From: Qipengyuania aquimaris
Lineage (GTDB): Bacteria; Pseudomonadota; Alphaproteobacteria; Sphingomonadales; Sphingomonadaceae
Reading direction: 5' to 3'
Length of the DNA stretch: 64,000 nt
NCBI RefSeq assembly: GCF_009827445.1
Contig: NZ_WTYI01000001.1
Location: forward strand, 2,308,381 to 2,372,380
The translations under genes and the position numbers were made by a program. Shown in pieces: positions 37,624 through 46,011 of the stretch (the stretch's first letter is position 1; every line of letters starts with the position of its first letter). The notes under the pieces were generated by a model. The model was not told the DNA's origin, did not search any database, and saw only the letters and a list, made by a program, of their open reading frames with translations.

Positions 37624-37674
37624 GCAGGTGCGAAAGCCGGTGCTTGGCCGGTGCGCAGCCAGAGGGGTGAAGGC

Positions 37675-38013
37675 GTGAAATACATCATCGCTGTCATCAA
37701 GCCATTCAAGCTCGACGAAGTGCGCGAAGCACTCGGGAGCATCGGTGTGGCCGGAATGACCGTGTCCGAGGTCAAGGGCTTCGGACGCCAGAAGGGGCAG
37801 ACCGAGATTTATCGCGGTGCCGAATATTCGACCAACATGCTTCCCAAGGTGAAGCTGGAAATCGCAGTGGCGGGCGATCTCGCACCGCAAGTCATCGAGA
37901 CCATCCAGCAAACCGCCAGCACCGAAGCAATCGGCGACGGGAAGATCTTCGTCTTCGACCTCGCCGACGCCACCCGCATCCGTACCGGCGAAACCGGCGA
38001 AACCGCGCTGTGA
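37675..38013 (+). CDS. glnK: P-II family nitrogen regulatory protein
   Basis: A 112-residue P-II trimeric signal protein. It has the T-loop with Y51 in GQTEIYRGAEY as the uridylylation site and the B-loop/C-loop segments TEAIGDGKIFVFDL. The GTG at 37675 after GGGTGAAGG gives exactly the 112-residue family length. It binds 2-oxoglutarate and ATP/ADP and, by its link to amtB downstream, should gate ammonium uptake, so I use the name glnK rather than glnB. Its stop overlaps a longer amtB frame. Confidence 0.93.
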   Translation: MKYIIAVIKPFKLDEVREALGSIGVAGMTVSEVKGFGRQKGQTEIYRGAEYSTNMLPKVKLEIAVAGDLAPQVIETIQQTASTEAIGDGKIFVFDLADATRIRTGETGETAL

Positions 38014-38030
38014 GCCGCAAGGAGAGCACC

Positions 38031-39371
38031 ATGACCATGCGTAAGATTCTTACCGGGGCCGGCGTCCTTGCCGCCTCGTTCACCATTGCCACGGCAGCTT
38101 TCGCACAGGAGGCCGCCGAAGCGGCTGCCGCCGTGCCCAACCCCGGCAACAACGCCTGGATGATGACCGCCACCGTCCTGGTGATGCTGATGATCCTTCC
38201 GGGCCTGGCCCTGTTCTATGGCGGCCTGACCCGTTCCAAGAACATGCTTTCCACCATGACACAGATCGGCGCCACTGCCGCGCTCGCAATGCTGATCTGG
38301 GTGATGTGGGGCTACAGCCTTGCCTTCGGCGATACCACTTATGAAGGCACTCTCGGCCTCTTCATCAGCGGTGGCAGCTATTTCCTTGCCGGTACCGACG
38401 CGAGCAGCACGGCTGCGACCTTCACCGACGAGGTCATCAGCAAATATGTCTTCATCAGCTTCCAGATGACGTTTGCAGCCATCACCGCTGCCCTCATCCT
38501 GGGCGCCACGGCAGAGCGTATGAAGTTCAGTGCGGTCATGGCCTTCGTGCCGATCTGGCTGACCATCGTCTACTTCCCGATCGCACACATGGTGTGGGCC
38601 GGCGGAGGTCTGCTGTTCGAAGACGGCGCGCTCGACTTCGCTGGCGGTACGGTGGTGCACATCAACGCCGGTATCTCAGGCCTTGTCCTCGCATACCTTC
38701 TCGGCAAGCGTCGTGGCTGGCCGCAGGAACCGATGATGCCGCACAGCCTGACGCTGACCATGGTCGGCACGGGCCTGCTGTGGGTCGGCTGGTTCGGCTT
38801 CAACGCCGGTTCGGCTCTGGAAGCCGACGGTTCGGCCGGTCTTGCGATGATCAACACCTTCGTCGCCACTGCAGCCGGTGCGCTGACCTGGATGGTCATC
38901 GAGCGGGCGGCGGGCCACAAGGGCAGCGCGCTGGGCTTCTGCTCGGGCGTTATCGCAGGCCTCGTCGCCGTCACCCCGGCAGCTGGCAACAGCGGTCCGT
39001 TCGGCGCGATCCTGCTCGGCATCCTGAGCTCGGCCGTCTGCTACATCTTCGTCGCCAAGGTGAAGATGAAGTTCGGCTATGACGACAGCCTCGATGCATT
39101 CGGTATCCACGGCGTGGGCGGCATCGTCGGCGCCATCGGTACGGCAGTCGTCTACCAGCCGTTCCTCGGCGGACCCGGAGACGGATCGACCGCTCTCGGC
39201 GCCCAGCTCTGGATCCAGACCTACAGCGTACTCGTGACGATCGCCTGGGCCGGTATCGGCACCTTGATCGCCGGCCTTATCGTCAAGGCTCTGATCGGAC
39301 TGCGGGTCACCGAAGACGCCGAAGTCGAAGGCCTCGATATCTCCGAACACGGAGAACGTGCCTACAACTGA
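38031..39371 (+). CDS. amtB: Ammonium transporter
   Basis: A 446-residue Amt/Rh channel with a cleavable signal peptide (MTMRKILTGAGVLAASFTI..., cleaved near AFAQ) and 11 membrane helices. Recognised by LALFYGGLTRSKNMLS, the TLGLFISGGSYF region, HINAGISGLVLAYLLGKR (first pore His) and the DAFGIHGVGGIVGAIGT segment (second pore His). The ATG at 38031 is preceded by AAGGAG; a GTG at 38010 overlapping the glnK stop is less likely. It forms a sigma-54 dependent operon with glnK. Confidence 0.94.
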   Translation: MTMRKILTGAGVLAASFTIATAAFAQEAAEAAAAVPNPGNNAWMMTATVLVMLMILPGLALFYGGLTRSKNMLSTMTQIGATAALAMLIWVMWGYSLAFGDTTYEGTLGLFISGGSYFLAGTDASSTAATFTDEVISKYVFISFQMTFAAITAALILGATAERMKFSAVMAFVPIWLTIVYFPIAHMVWAGGGLLFEDGALDFAGGTVVHINAGISGLVLAYLLGKRRGWPQEPMMPHSLTLTMVGTGLLWVGWFGFNAGSALEADGSAGLAMINTFVATAAGALTWMVIERAAGHKGSALGFCSGVIAGLVAVTPAAGNSGPFGAILLGILSSAVCYIFVAKVKMKFGYDDSLDAFGIHGVGGIVGAIGTAVVYQPFLGGPGDGSTALGAQLWIQTYSVLVTIAWAGIGTLIAGLIVKALIGLRVTEDAEVEGLDISEHGERAYN

Positions 39372-39381
39372 TCACCAACTT

Positions 39382-39431
39382 GGCGGGGCCGCCTACTAAC
39401 TCTCTCCTCTCTCCTCACGGGCGGCCCCGCC
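39382..39431. repeat. 12-bp perfect inverted repeat after amtB
   Basis: GGCGGGGCCGCC (39382-39393) and its exact reverse complement GGCGGCCCCGCC (39420-39431) flank a 26-nt pyrimidine-rich loop (TACTAACTCTCTCCTCTCTCCTCACG). It is not followed by a T run, and a canonical terminator stands 35 nt further down. Confidence 0.7.
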
Positions 39432-39466
39432 CACCCATGTTCCTCCTGCGAACACAAGACTTTAAC

Positions 39467-39499
39467 AGGCCGGTTCCCTAACGGGGCCGGCCTCTTTTT
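39467..39499 (+). terminator. Intrinsic terminator after glnK-amtB
   Basis: A stem of AGGCCGG with CCGGCCT plus an inner CCC/GGG (bulged) around a TAAC loop is followed by CTTTTT. It ends the operon before the TonB-dependent receptor. Confidence 0.8.
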
Positions 39500-39620
39500 A
39501 TGTTGCAAAGCTGTCACACTATTTTTCGCTAAACTCGTCATTGCACGAAATACTATTGCGCACGTTCCTTCCAAAGCGTCAGATTCAATCACTGAGCTTT
39601 GTTCTCGGGAGGAGAGAGTA

Positions 39621-42389
39621 ATGACTAACAATCGCAATAGTCTTCTAGCAACGCGTGCGGCGCTTCTTTGCGGCGCGGCAGCGCTGGTCGCTTCCGCGCC
39701 TGCAATGGCACAGGATTCTCAGACGCGGATCGAAACCGATGCAGTCGCCGCCGAAGAGGCCGACCGCGCCATTATCGTCACGGGTACCCGCCAGGCCGAC
39801 CGCTCGGCTGCAGATACCGTCGCACCAGTCGATATCGTTTCCACTGCAGAACTGAACAACCAGGCCGATAGCGATATCGGCAACGTCCTTCGCGTTTCGG
39901 TGCCCTCGTTCAACGTGGGGACGCAGCCGATTTCGGATGCTGCCACGCTGGTACGCCCTGCTAACCTTCGCGGGCTCTCGCCCGACAACACGCTCGTTCT
40001 CGTCAACGGCAAGCGTCAGCACCGCGCCGCGGTCATCGCCTTCCTTGGCGGCGGTATTTCCGACGGTTCGCAAGGCCCCGATATCTCGGTCATCCCGTCG
40101 ATCGCGATCAAGCAACTCGAAGTGCTTCGCGACGGCGCATCCTCGCAATATGGTTCGGACGCCATTGCCGGCGTTCTCAACTTCATCCTCAAGGATAGCC
40201 CGGACGGCGGCACCGTGTCCGCACAATGGGGTGAAACCTACGAAGGTGACGGCGACAAATACACCATCGCTGCCAATGTCGGCATTCCGGTCACGGCAGC
40301 AGGTTTCCTCAACCTGTCGGCCGAATATGGCGAATCCGATGCAACTGTCCGCTCCGTACAGCGCGACGACGCTGCCGCGCTGATCGCCGCCGGCAATACC
40401 GCAGTTGCCGACCCGGCCCAGATCTGGGGCCAGCCGAACGTCAACGACGATATGAAGTTCTTTGCCAATTTCGGCCTCGAGCTTTCGCCCGCTATCGAAC
40501 TCTACGCTTTCGGTAATTACGCCGAGCGCAACGTCGACGGCGGCTTCTTCTTCCGCAACCCGACCAATCGTGGCGGCGTCTATGCCGGACCCTTCGTCGA
40601 TCCTGCGACGGGGGCTCCGCTCGCCGAGGAAGACGGCGGTGTCGCTTCGGTCCTCGTGGGTGACCTTTCGATCGATACGGCAGGCGATTGCCCGGCCGGT
40701 ATCCCGCTGACGCAGGGTGGCCTGATTCCCGATCCCACCATCCTGGCGCAGGTCTCGGCGGACTCGAACTGCTTCTCGTTCGTCGAACTTTTCCCGGGCG
40801 GCTTCACCCCGCGTTTCGGCGGCGACATCGAGGATTACTCGGCTGCTGTGGGTATCCGTGGCCAGTTGTTCAATGCGCTCGATTTCGACCTCAGCTATCG
40901 CCACGGTCGCAACAAATCGAGCTTCTCGATCCGCAACACCGTGAACGCTTCGCTTGGTCCGAACACGCCGACCGAATTCAACCCCGGTGGCTATTCGCAG
41001 ACGGAAAACGTGATCAATCTCGACCTCGGTTACAATCTCGAAGTCGGTGAAGGTAATGTCTACGTCGCAGCCGGTGCCGAATATCGCGACGAGGAATTCG
41101 GCATCACGGCTGGTGATCCGGCTTCGTTCGAACTTGGCCCGCTTGCCCAGCCGAGTGCTGCCTATCCGACCGGACAGGGCTTCTCGACCAGCTCGAACGG
41201 CTTCCCTGGCTTCGCCACCAACTCGGCCGGCACAAGCAAGGAAGATAACAAGGCGGCTTACATCGATATCGAAGCCGACCTGATCGACGCGCTCACCCTG
41301 CAGGGTGCGGTTCGTTACGAAGACACCAAGAGCTTCGGCGATACCGTAACCTGGAAACTGGGCGGCCTGTTCAAGCTGTCGGACGCATGGCGCCTTCGCG
41401 GTACCTATTCGACCGGTTTCCACGTCCCGACCGCAGGCCAGGCGAACGTGATCAACGTCACCACGCAGTTCTCCAACGGCGAACTACAGGACGAAGGCAC
41501 CTTCCCGCTGTTCAGCCCTGCCGGCCTGATCGCTTCGGATTACATTGCGGACACGGTCGCCAATGGCGGCCTCGGCCTCGACCGTCCGACCCTCGGGCCC
41601 GAAAAAGCCGACAGCTTCACCCTCGGTGTCGCTGGCGACATGGGCGATTTCTCGGTCACGCTCGATTACTTCAACATCAAGCTGAAGGATCGCATCTCGC
41701 GTTCGTCGACGATCGATTTCCCGGCAGCGCTCTGCTATCTTGCCAATAGTGAAGGCGTGGCAAACAATTGCACCGATACCTTCACGCCGGCCCCGGCAGA
41801 ACTGCTCACGCAGCTTGATGGTGCAGGGGTGATCGACCGCAACGACTTCACCGGGTTCGAAGACCTCGTGGCCTTCACCTTCTTCAACAACGACTTCGAT
41901 ACCCGCACGCAGGGTCTCGACTTCGTCGCGAATGCAAGGCTCTACCCGATCGAAGGCGGCACGACGCGTGCAACGCTGGCAATCAACTACACCGAAACGG
42001 AAGTGACCGATGTTGGCGAAACCATCTCGGCCACCCGCGTCCGCCAGCTGGAGGAAAGCCTGCCCAAGTGGAAGGGTTTCCTGAACATCACTCACGAACA
42101 GGGCCGTTTCCGCGGACTCCTGCGCGCCAACTACTTCGGCAGCTACTACGAAGCCCACCTCGAGGACTCGACCCTTCCGATCGATGCATCGGCAGAGCTA
42201 ACCTTCGATGCGGAGCTTGGCTACGAAGTGATCGACGGCCTTGAACTGGCAGTCGGTGCGCAGAACATGTTCGACAACTATCCGACGTTGAACCCTTATT
42301 CGGGCATCGTCGGTGCGAAGTACGGCGAACGTTCGCCCTTCGGCTTCAACGGCGGCAGCTACTACCTGCGCGCCCGCTTCCAGTGGTAA
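39621..42389 (+). CDS. TonB-dependent receptor
   Basis: A 922-residue outer-membrane receptor. It has a signal peptide (cleaved after APAMAQ), a plug domain (about 50-170; IIVTGTRQADRSAADTVAPVDIVS, NLRGLSPDNTLVLVNGKRQH, IAIKQLEVLRDGASSQYGSDAIAGVLNFILK), and a 22-strand barrel ending in aromatic YLRARFQW. Gene length and an internal plug signature DGASSQYGSDAIAGV match sphingomonad siderophore/carbohydrate receptors. No dedicated transporter lies next to it, so the substrate is unknown. It is energised by the TonB system at 14575-17731. Confidence 0.92.
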   Translation: MTNNRNSLLATRAALLCGAAALVASAPAMAQDSQTRIETDAVAAEEADRAIIVTGTRQADRSAADTVAPVDIVSTAELNNQADSDIGNVLRVSVPSFNVGTQPISDAATLVRPANLRGLSPDNTLVLVNGKRQHRAAVIAFLGGGISDGSQGPDISVIPSIAIKQLEVLRDGASSQYGSDAIAGVLNFILKDSPDGGTVSAQWGETYEGDGDKYTIAANVGIPVTAAGFLNLSAEYGESDATVRSVQRDDAAALIAAGNTAVADPAQIWGQPNVNDDMKFFANFGLELSPAIELYAFGNYAERNVDGGFFFRNPTNRGGVYAGPFVDPATGAPLAEEDGGVASVLVGDLSIDTAGDCPAGIPLTQGGLIPDPTILAQVSADSNCFSFVELFPGGFTPRFGGDIEDYSAAVGIRGQLFNALDFDLSYRHGRNKSSFSIRNTVNASLGPNTPTEFNPGGYSQTENVINLDLGYNLEVGEGNVYVAAGAEYRDEEFGITAGDPASFELGPLAQPSAAYPTGQGFSTSSNGFPGFATNSAGTSKEDNKAAYIDIEADLIDALTLQGAVRYEDTKSFGDTVTWKLGGLFKLSDAWRLRGTYSTGFHVPTAGQANVINVTTQFSNGELQDEGTFPLFSPAGLIASDYIADTVANGGLGLDRPTLGPEKADSFTLGVAGDMGDFSVTLDYFNIKLKDRISRSSTIDFPAALCYLANSEGVANNCTDTFTPAPAELLTQLDGAGVIDRNDFTGFEDLVAFTFFNNDFDTRTQGLDFVANARLYPIEGGTTRATLAINYTETEVTDVGETISATRVRQLEESLPKWKGFLNITHEQGRFRGLLRANYFGSYYEAHLEDSTLPIDASAELTFDAELGYEVIDGLELAVGAQNMFDNYPTLNPYSGIVGAKYGERSPFGFNGGSYYLRARFQW

Positions 42390-42412
42390 GCCTGGGGTAG
42401 ACACAGTGATTG

Positions 42413-42444
42413 AAAAGGGGCGGCCTTGATGGTCGCCCCTTTTT
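42413..42444 (+). terminator. Intrinsic terminator after the TonB-dependent receptor
   Basis: AAAAGGGGCGGCC (42413-42425) pairs with GGTCGCCCCTTTTT (42431-42444) with one G-T wobble and a 5-nt loop; the right arm carries the T run. Confidence 0.88.
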
Positions 42445-42457
42445 GTTTGAGGCCCTG

Positions 42458-42991
42458 ATGATGCTCGAAATCAGAATTGCGACCGATCAGGACGAAGAGG
42501 ACATCCGCCAGCTCATGGACCTTGCGATCGAGCAATTGCAGGTCGGATATCTGACGGACGAGCAGATCGAGGCGTCGAAGGCTGGAATGGGCCTTGATCG
42601 CTTGCTTATCGACGACGGGACCTATTTCTGCGTTGTCGAAGACGGCATCGTCGTCGGGTGCGGAGGATGGTCGCGCCGAGCGACCTTATATGGCGGCAAT
42701 CATTCGGCGGGACGCGATCCGCGCCTCCTCGATCCCGCCACCGAGCGCGCCCGGATCAGGGCGATGTATACCCATCCGGATCATACGAAGAAGGGTATCG
42801 GTCGTCTCATTCTGGAGACAGCCGAGGCCGCTGCTGCGAAGGAAGGCTTCGCCGAAATCGAGATGGCAGCCACCATGGCCGGCAAGCCGTTCTACGAGCG
42901 CTGTGGCTATGTGGTGGAAAGCGAGTGGGAGGACACCAACGGCGCGGTGCCCGTCCCCCTTGCGACCATGGCCAAGCGGCTCGCGCGCTAG
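42458..42991 (+). CDS. GNAT-family N-acetyltransferase
   Basis: A 177-residue GNAT protein. The acetyl-CoA site is in IRAMYTHPDHTKKGIGRLILETAEAAA (the R/Q-x-x-G-x-G/A motif as KKGIGRL) and the C-terminal beta-bulge region follows (MAATMAGKPFYERCGYVVE). The start is the first of two ATG codons (42458 or 42461) behind GAGG; the longer frame includes the terminator and is rejected. Its stop overlaps the end of the convergent GMC oxidoreductase by 4 nt. Substrate unknown. Confidence 0.86.
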   Translation: MMLEIRIATDQDEEDIRQLMDLAIEQLQVGYLTDEQIEASKAGMGLDRLLIDDGTYFCVVEDGIVVGCGGWSRRATLYGGNHSAGRDPRLLDPATERARIRAMYTHPDHTKKGIGRLILETAEAAAAKEGFAEIEMAATMAGKPFYERCGYVVESEWEDTNGAVPVPLATMAKRLAR

Positions 42992-44574
42992 GCGCCCAGT
43001 TCCGCCTTCACGAAGTCGGCGCATCGTTCGCCGATCATGATGCTCGGCGCGTTGGTGTTGCCGCTGACGAGACGCGGCATGATCGATGCATCTGCGATCC
43101 ACAGACCCTCGACGCCGCGCGCCTTGAGCGTGGGATCGACGACATCGCTCTCGTTCGGTCCCATCCGGCAGGTTCCGACCGGGTGATAAACGGTATCGGC
43201 GCGGTTGCGGATCAGCTCGTCGAGCTGGTCGTCGTCGTCCAGATCGATGGGATAGCGGTCCTGCGGATTGTACTTTGCAAGGCTCGGCGATTCCGCGATG
43301 CGATGCGAGAGGCGAACGCCCTTGCGCAGGACAGCGATGTCGCGGTCGTCGTCGAGGAAGTTGGGGTCGATCACCGGCGCATCGCTCGCCTCGCGGCTGG
43401 CGAGGCGGACCGTCCCGCGGCTTTCCGGGCGCAGCACGCAGGCATGGAGCGAGAAGCCATGACCCTTGACGTTCTCCCGGCCATGATCTTCCAGCATTGC
43501 GGGCACGAAGTGCCACTGGATGTCCGGGGCGGGGGCATCCTCCATGACCTTCCAGAAGCCACCAGCCTCGGCATAGGGCGTGGTCATGATCCCGGTCCGC
43601 TTGCGGCGATGTTCGATGATGGCTTTCGCCATCCGGGCGGTGCCGGCGAGGCTGCTGCCGATGAATTCCTTGCTCTCGGTTTCCCAGCTGGAAACATAGT
43701 CGATGTGATCCTGCAGGTCTGATCCGACGGCCGGCTTGTCGATCACGACATCGATGCCATGCTCCTTCAGATGCTCGGCCGGGCCGATGCCGGAAAGCAT
43801 GAGCACCTGCGGTGAATTGAATGCACCGGCGCTCAGGACCACGCCGCCTCTGGCTGTAACGGTGCGGCGGCGCTTGCCGGCCGAATAGGTCACCCCGGTC
43901 ACGCGGCCGTCCGCGATCTCGAGCTTCTGGACGGTGACCCCGATCCTGATATCGAGGTTCTTCGATCCCCGCTTGGGCTCGACATAGGCGCGCGCGGCGG
44001 ACCAGCGTTCGCCATCCTTCTGGGTAACTTGGTAGAGGCCGAAGCCTTCCTGCTTTGCGCCGTTGAAATCGGCATTGCGCGGCAGCTGCAACTGGGCAGC
44101 TGCTTCGACGAAGGCGAGGCTGCCCGGGTTCGGCCATTTCTGGTCGCTCACCCACAGAGGGCCGTCGTCGCCATGGAATTCGTCTTCGCCGCGCACATTG
44201 TGTTCGGCCCGTTTGAAATAGGGCAGCACATCATCATAGGACCAGCCGGTGCAGCCGAGGCTTTCCCACTGGTCGTAATCGAAGGAATTGCCGCGGATGT
44301 AGACCATGGCGTTGATGGCCGAGGATCCGCCAAGGCCACGCCCGCGCGGCTGGTATCCAATACGCCCGTTGAGGCCCTTTTGCGGGACCGTGTCATAGCG
44401 ATAGTTCGACGCGTTGCGCAGGAAGGGCATAAAGCCCGGCGTGCGCACCAGCATGCCATTGTTGCGCGGGCCTGCCTCGAGCAGGCAGACGCGCTTGCCC
44501 GCTTCTGCCAGACGCCCCGCGACTGCACTGCCTCCGCTGCCGCCACCGACAACGACTACATCGAATTCGTCCAT
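42988..44574 (-). CDS. GMC-family oxidoreductase (choline/alcohol dehydrogenase-like)
   Basis: A 528-residue FAD enzyme of the glucose-methanol-choline family. The ADP-binding motif GGGSGGSAVAGRLAE is at 10-24 with EAGPRN after it, PROSITE-like GMC patterns are RGLGGSSAINAMVYIRGNSFDYDQWES and GAFNSPQVLMLSGIGP, and catalytic His is near 464 in YHPVGTCRMG with a second Asn in SGNTNAPSIM. Such enzymes oxidise alcohols; choline/betaine genes are absent nearby. Its ribosome site lies inside a 17-nt inverted repeat. Confidence 0.9.
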   Translation of the reverse strand: MDEFDVVVVGGGSGGSAVAGRLAEAGKRVCLLEAGPRNNGMLVRTPGFMPFLRNASNYRYDTVPQKGLNGRIGYQPRGRGLGGSSAINAMVYIRGNSFDYDQWESLGCTGWSYDDVLPYFKRAEHNVRGEDEFHGDDGPLWVSDQKWPNPGSLAFVEAAAQLQLPRNADFNGAKQEGFGLYQVTQKDGERWSAARAYVEPKRGSKNLDIRIGVTVQKLEIADGRVTGVTYSAGKRRRTVTARGGVVLSAGAFNSPQVLMLSGIGPAEHLKEHGIDVVIDKPAVGSDLQDHIDYVSSWETESKEFIGSSLAGTARMAKAIIEHRRKRTGIMTTPYAEAGGFWKVMEDAPAPDIQWHFVPAMLEDHGRENVKGHGFSLHACVLRPESRGTVRLASREASDAPVIDPNFLDDDRDIAVLRKGVRLSHRIAESPSLAKYNPQDRYPIDLDDDDQLDELIRNRADTVYHPVGTCRMGPNESDVVDPTLKARGVEGLWIADASIMPRLVSGNTNAPSIMIGERCADFVKAELGA

Positions 44575-44581
44575 GATTACT

Positions 44582-44598
44582 CCTCTCGATTCGAGAGG
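44582..44598 (-). promoter_or_regulatory. Inverted repeat overlapping the GMC oxidoreductase ribosome site
   Basis: CCTCTCGA-A-TCGAGAGG on the minus strand is an 8-1-8 perfect inverted repeat; the right arm supplies GAGAGGAG, the Shine-Dalgarno element 7 nt before the ATG at 44574. It could fold into a 7-bp hairpin hiding the ribosome site or be a dimer operator. Confidence 0.5.
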
Positions 44599-44632
44599 TT
44601 AGGCAGCCTCGGCGTCACCTGCAATCGGGTTT

Positions 44633-45538
44633 TCACTTGAAACCTGTTTTGGGGCCGCCCCCCTGCCGCTCGAGCCAGGCGGCGCGGATCTGGTCGCTCG
44701 TCTCGCGGCTACCGTCATGGGTCCAGCCGGGCTCGCGCAGCAGGTAGCCGAGCTTGCTGCCCCAAGGCGCGCGCCACATGTCCTGCGCTATGCCGATCCA
44801 TTCATGGAAGACCGCCCACAGCAGGTTGAAACTGCCGAGCTGCTTGACGATCCCGTAGCGGATTTTCTCGTCCTTCACCTCCAGCTCGAAGGTCCCGAAC
44901 ATCTTGTCCCAGACGATGAACACGCCGGCATAGTTGCGGTCGAGATAGCGCGGGTTGGTGGCATGGTGGACGCGGTGATGGCTGGGCGTATTCATCACTG
45001 CCTCGAACCAGCGGGGCATCTTGTCGATCGCTTCGGTATGGATCCAGAACTGGTAGATGAGGTTGAACCCGCCCGCGAGCGCGATCATCCCGGGGTGGAA
45101 GCCGATCAGCACCAGCGGCAGCGCGAAAGCAAAGCCGAGCGTGAGGAATCCGGTCCAGGTCTGGCGGAGCGCGGTGGACAGGTTGTAGTGCTGGCTGGAA
45201 TGGTGGTTCACGTGGCTCGCCCAGAACCACCGCACCCGGTGGCCGAAGCGATGCACCCAGTAATATTTGAGGTCGTCGAGCACGAAGCACAGCGCAAAGG
45301 CCCACCAGCTCCATTCGATGTCGAACAGGCGGAACTGCCAGACCCACAGGAACAGCGCGAAAAACAGGCCCCCGAACAGCAATCCGGCGACCGTACTGCC
45401 GAGGCCGAATGCAAGGCTGGTGAGCGTATCCTTCGGCTCGTAGCTTTCCGGTCGCTTGCGCCAGGCCCAGACCATCTCGATCAAGACGAGGGCGACGAAG
45501 CCTGGAACAGCCAGTTCGGTGGGTGAGAAATCGTGCAT
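44633..45538 (-). CDS. Sterol desaturase / fatty acid hydroxylase family membrane enzyme
   Basis: A 301-residue integral membrane di-iron enzyme with four to five hydrophobic helices and the eight-His pattern: HRFGH near 112-117, HVNHHSSQHYN, and NTPSHHRVHHATNPRYLDRNYAGVF. The family hydroxylates or desaturates lipids such as fatty acids and carotenoids. It is separated by 58 nt from the GMC oxidoreductase upstream and is not in an obvious pathway. A second member of the family lies at 60904-61749. Confidence 0.88.
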   Translation of the reverse strand: MHDFSPTELAVPGFVALVLIEMVWAWRKRPESYEPKDTLTSLAFGLGSTVAGLLFGGLFFALFLWVWQFRLFDIEWSWWAFALCFVLDDLKYYWVHRFGHRVRWFWASHVNHHSSQHYNLSTALRQTWTGFLTLGFAFALPLVLIGFHPGMIALAGGFNLIYQFWIHTEAIDKMPRWFEAVMNTPSHHRVHHATNPRYLDRNYAGVFIVWDKMFGTFELEVKDEKIRYGIVKQLGSFNLLWAVFHEWIGIAQDMWRAPWGSKLGYLLREPGWTHDGSRETSDQIRAAWLERQGGGPKTGFK

Positions 45539-45547
45539 GGCTATGCG

Positions 45548-45949
45548 CTACTGTATCGCCTCGATCGCCTGCATCCAAGCTGAAGGATCGGGGATCTCAA
45601 GGCGCGCCGTACCATAGCGTTTCTCCGCCGTGTCGATCAGCAGGGCATTGCCGTCGCGAGAGACTTGCGCTGCGCCGGACAGCACGCGTCCTGCAAAATG
45701 GCTCCCGTGCTGCCGGAGCAGCAGGATGCGCCCTGCCGCATCGCGCATGAGTGCGCCGGCGCCGCCCCGATCGAGCGCGATGTCCACCGGATCGAAACCG
45801 CTGACCGCTTCGTCTGCGGCCGCGCGAGCCGCTTGCTCGTCCTTGAGGCGCGGCGCTGGCCCCAGCCGCAAGGCGAAGGCCAGGCCTGCCAGCGCAAGGA
45901 TGGCAACCAGCGATCCGAGGAACTGAAGGAGGGCGGGTGGGATATCCAT
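45548..45949 (-). CDS. Small membrane protein of unknown function
   Basis: A 133-residue protein with one N-terminal membrane helix (8-27: LLQFLGSLVAILALAGLAFAL) and a soluble domain with a DEQAARAAADEAVSGFDPVDIALDRGG... stretch and a C-terminal WMQAIEAIQ. The ATG at 45949 is the best start because it opens the helix directly; longer frames add a basic tail. I do not recognise the family. It lies 9 nt upstream of the sterol-desaturase start on the same strand, so the two are probably co-transcribed. Confidence 0.6.
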   Translation of the reverse strand: MDIPPALLQFLGSLVAILALAGLAFALRLGPAPRLKDEQAARAAADEAVSGFDPVDIALDRGGAGALMRDAAGRILLLRQHGSHFAGRVLSGAAQVSRDGNALLIDTAEKRYGTARLEIPDPSAWMQAIEAIQ

Positions 45950-46011
45950 GGCGATACCGATTGGCACGCGCTTCGCTTTGCGGCAAGCTTGTCTAAACGG
46001 AGAGATGCACA

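Noticed and set aside
39645..41423. 592-codon minus-strand frame across the TonB-dependent receptor
   Set aside because: Shadow of the receptor gene; no ribosome site and no recognised motifs.
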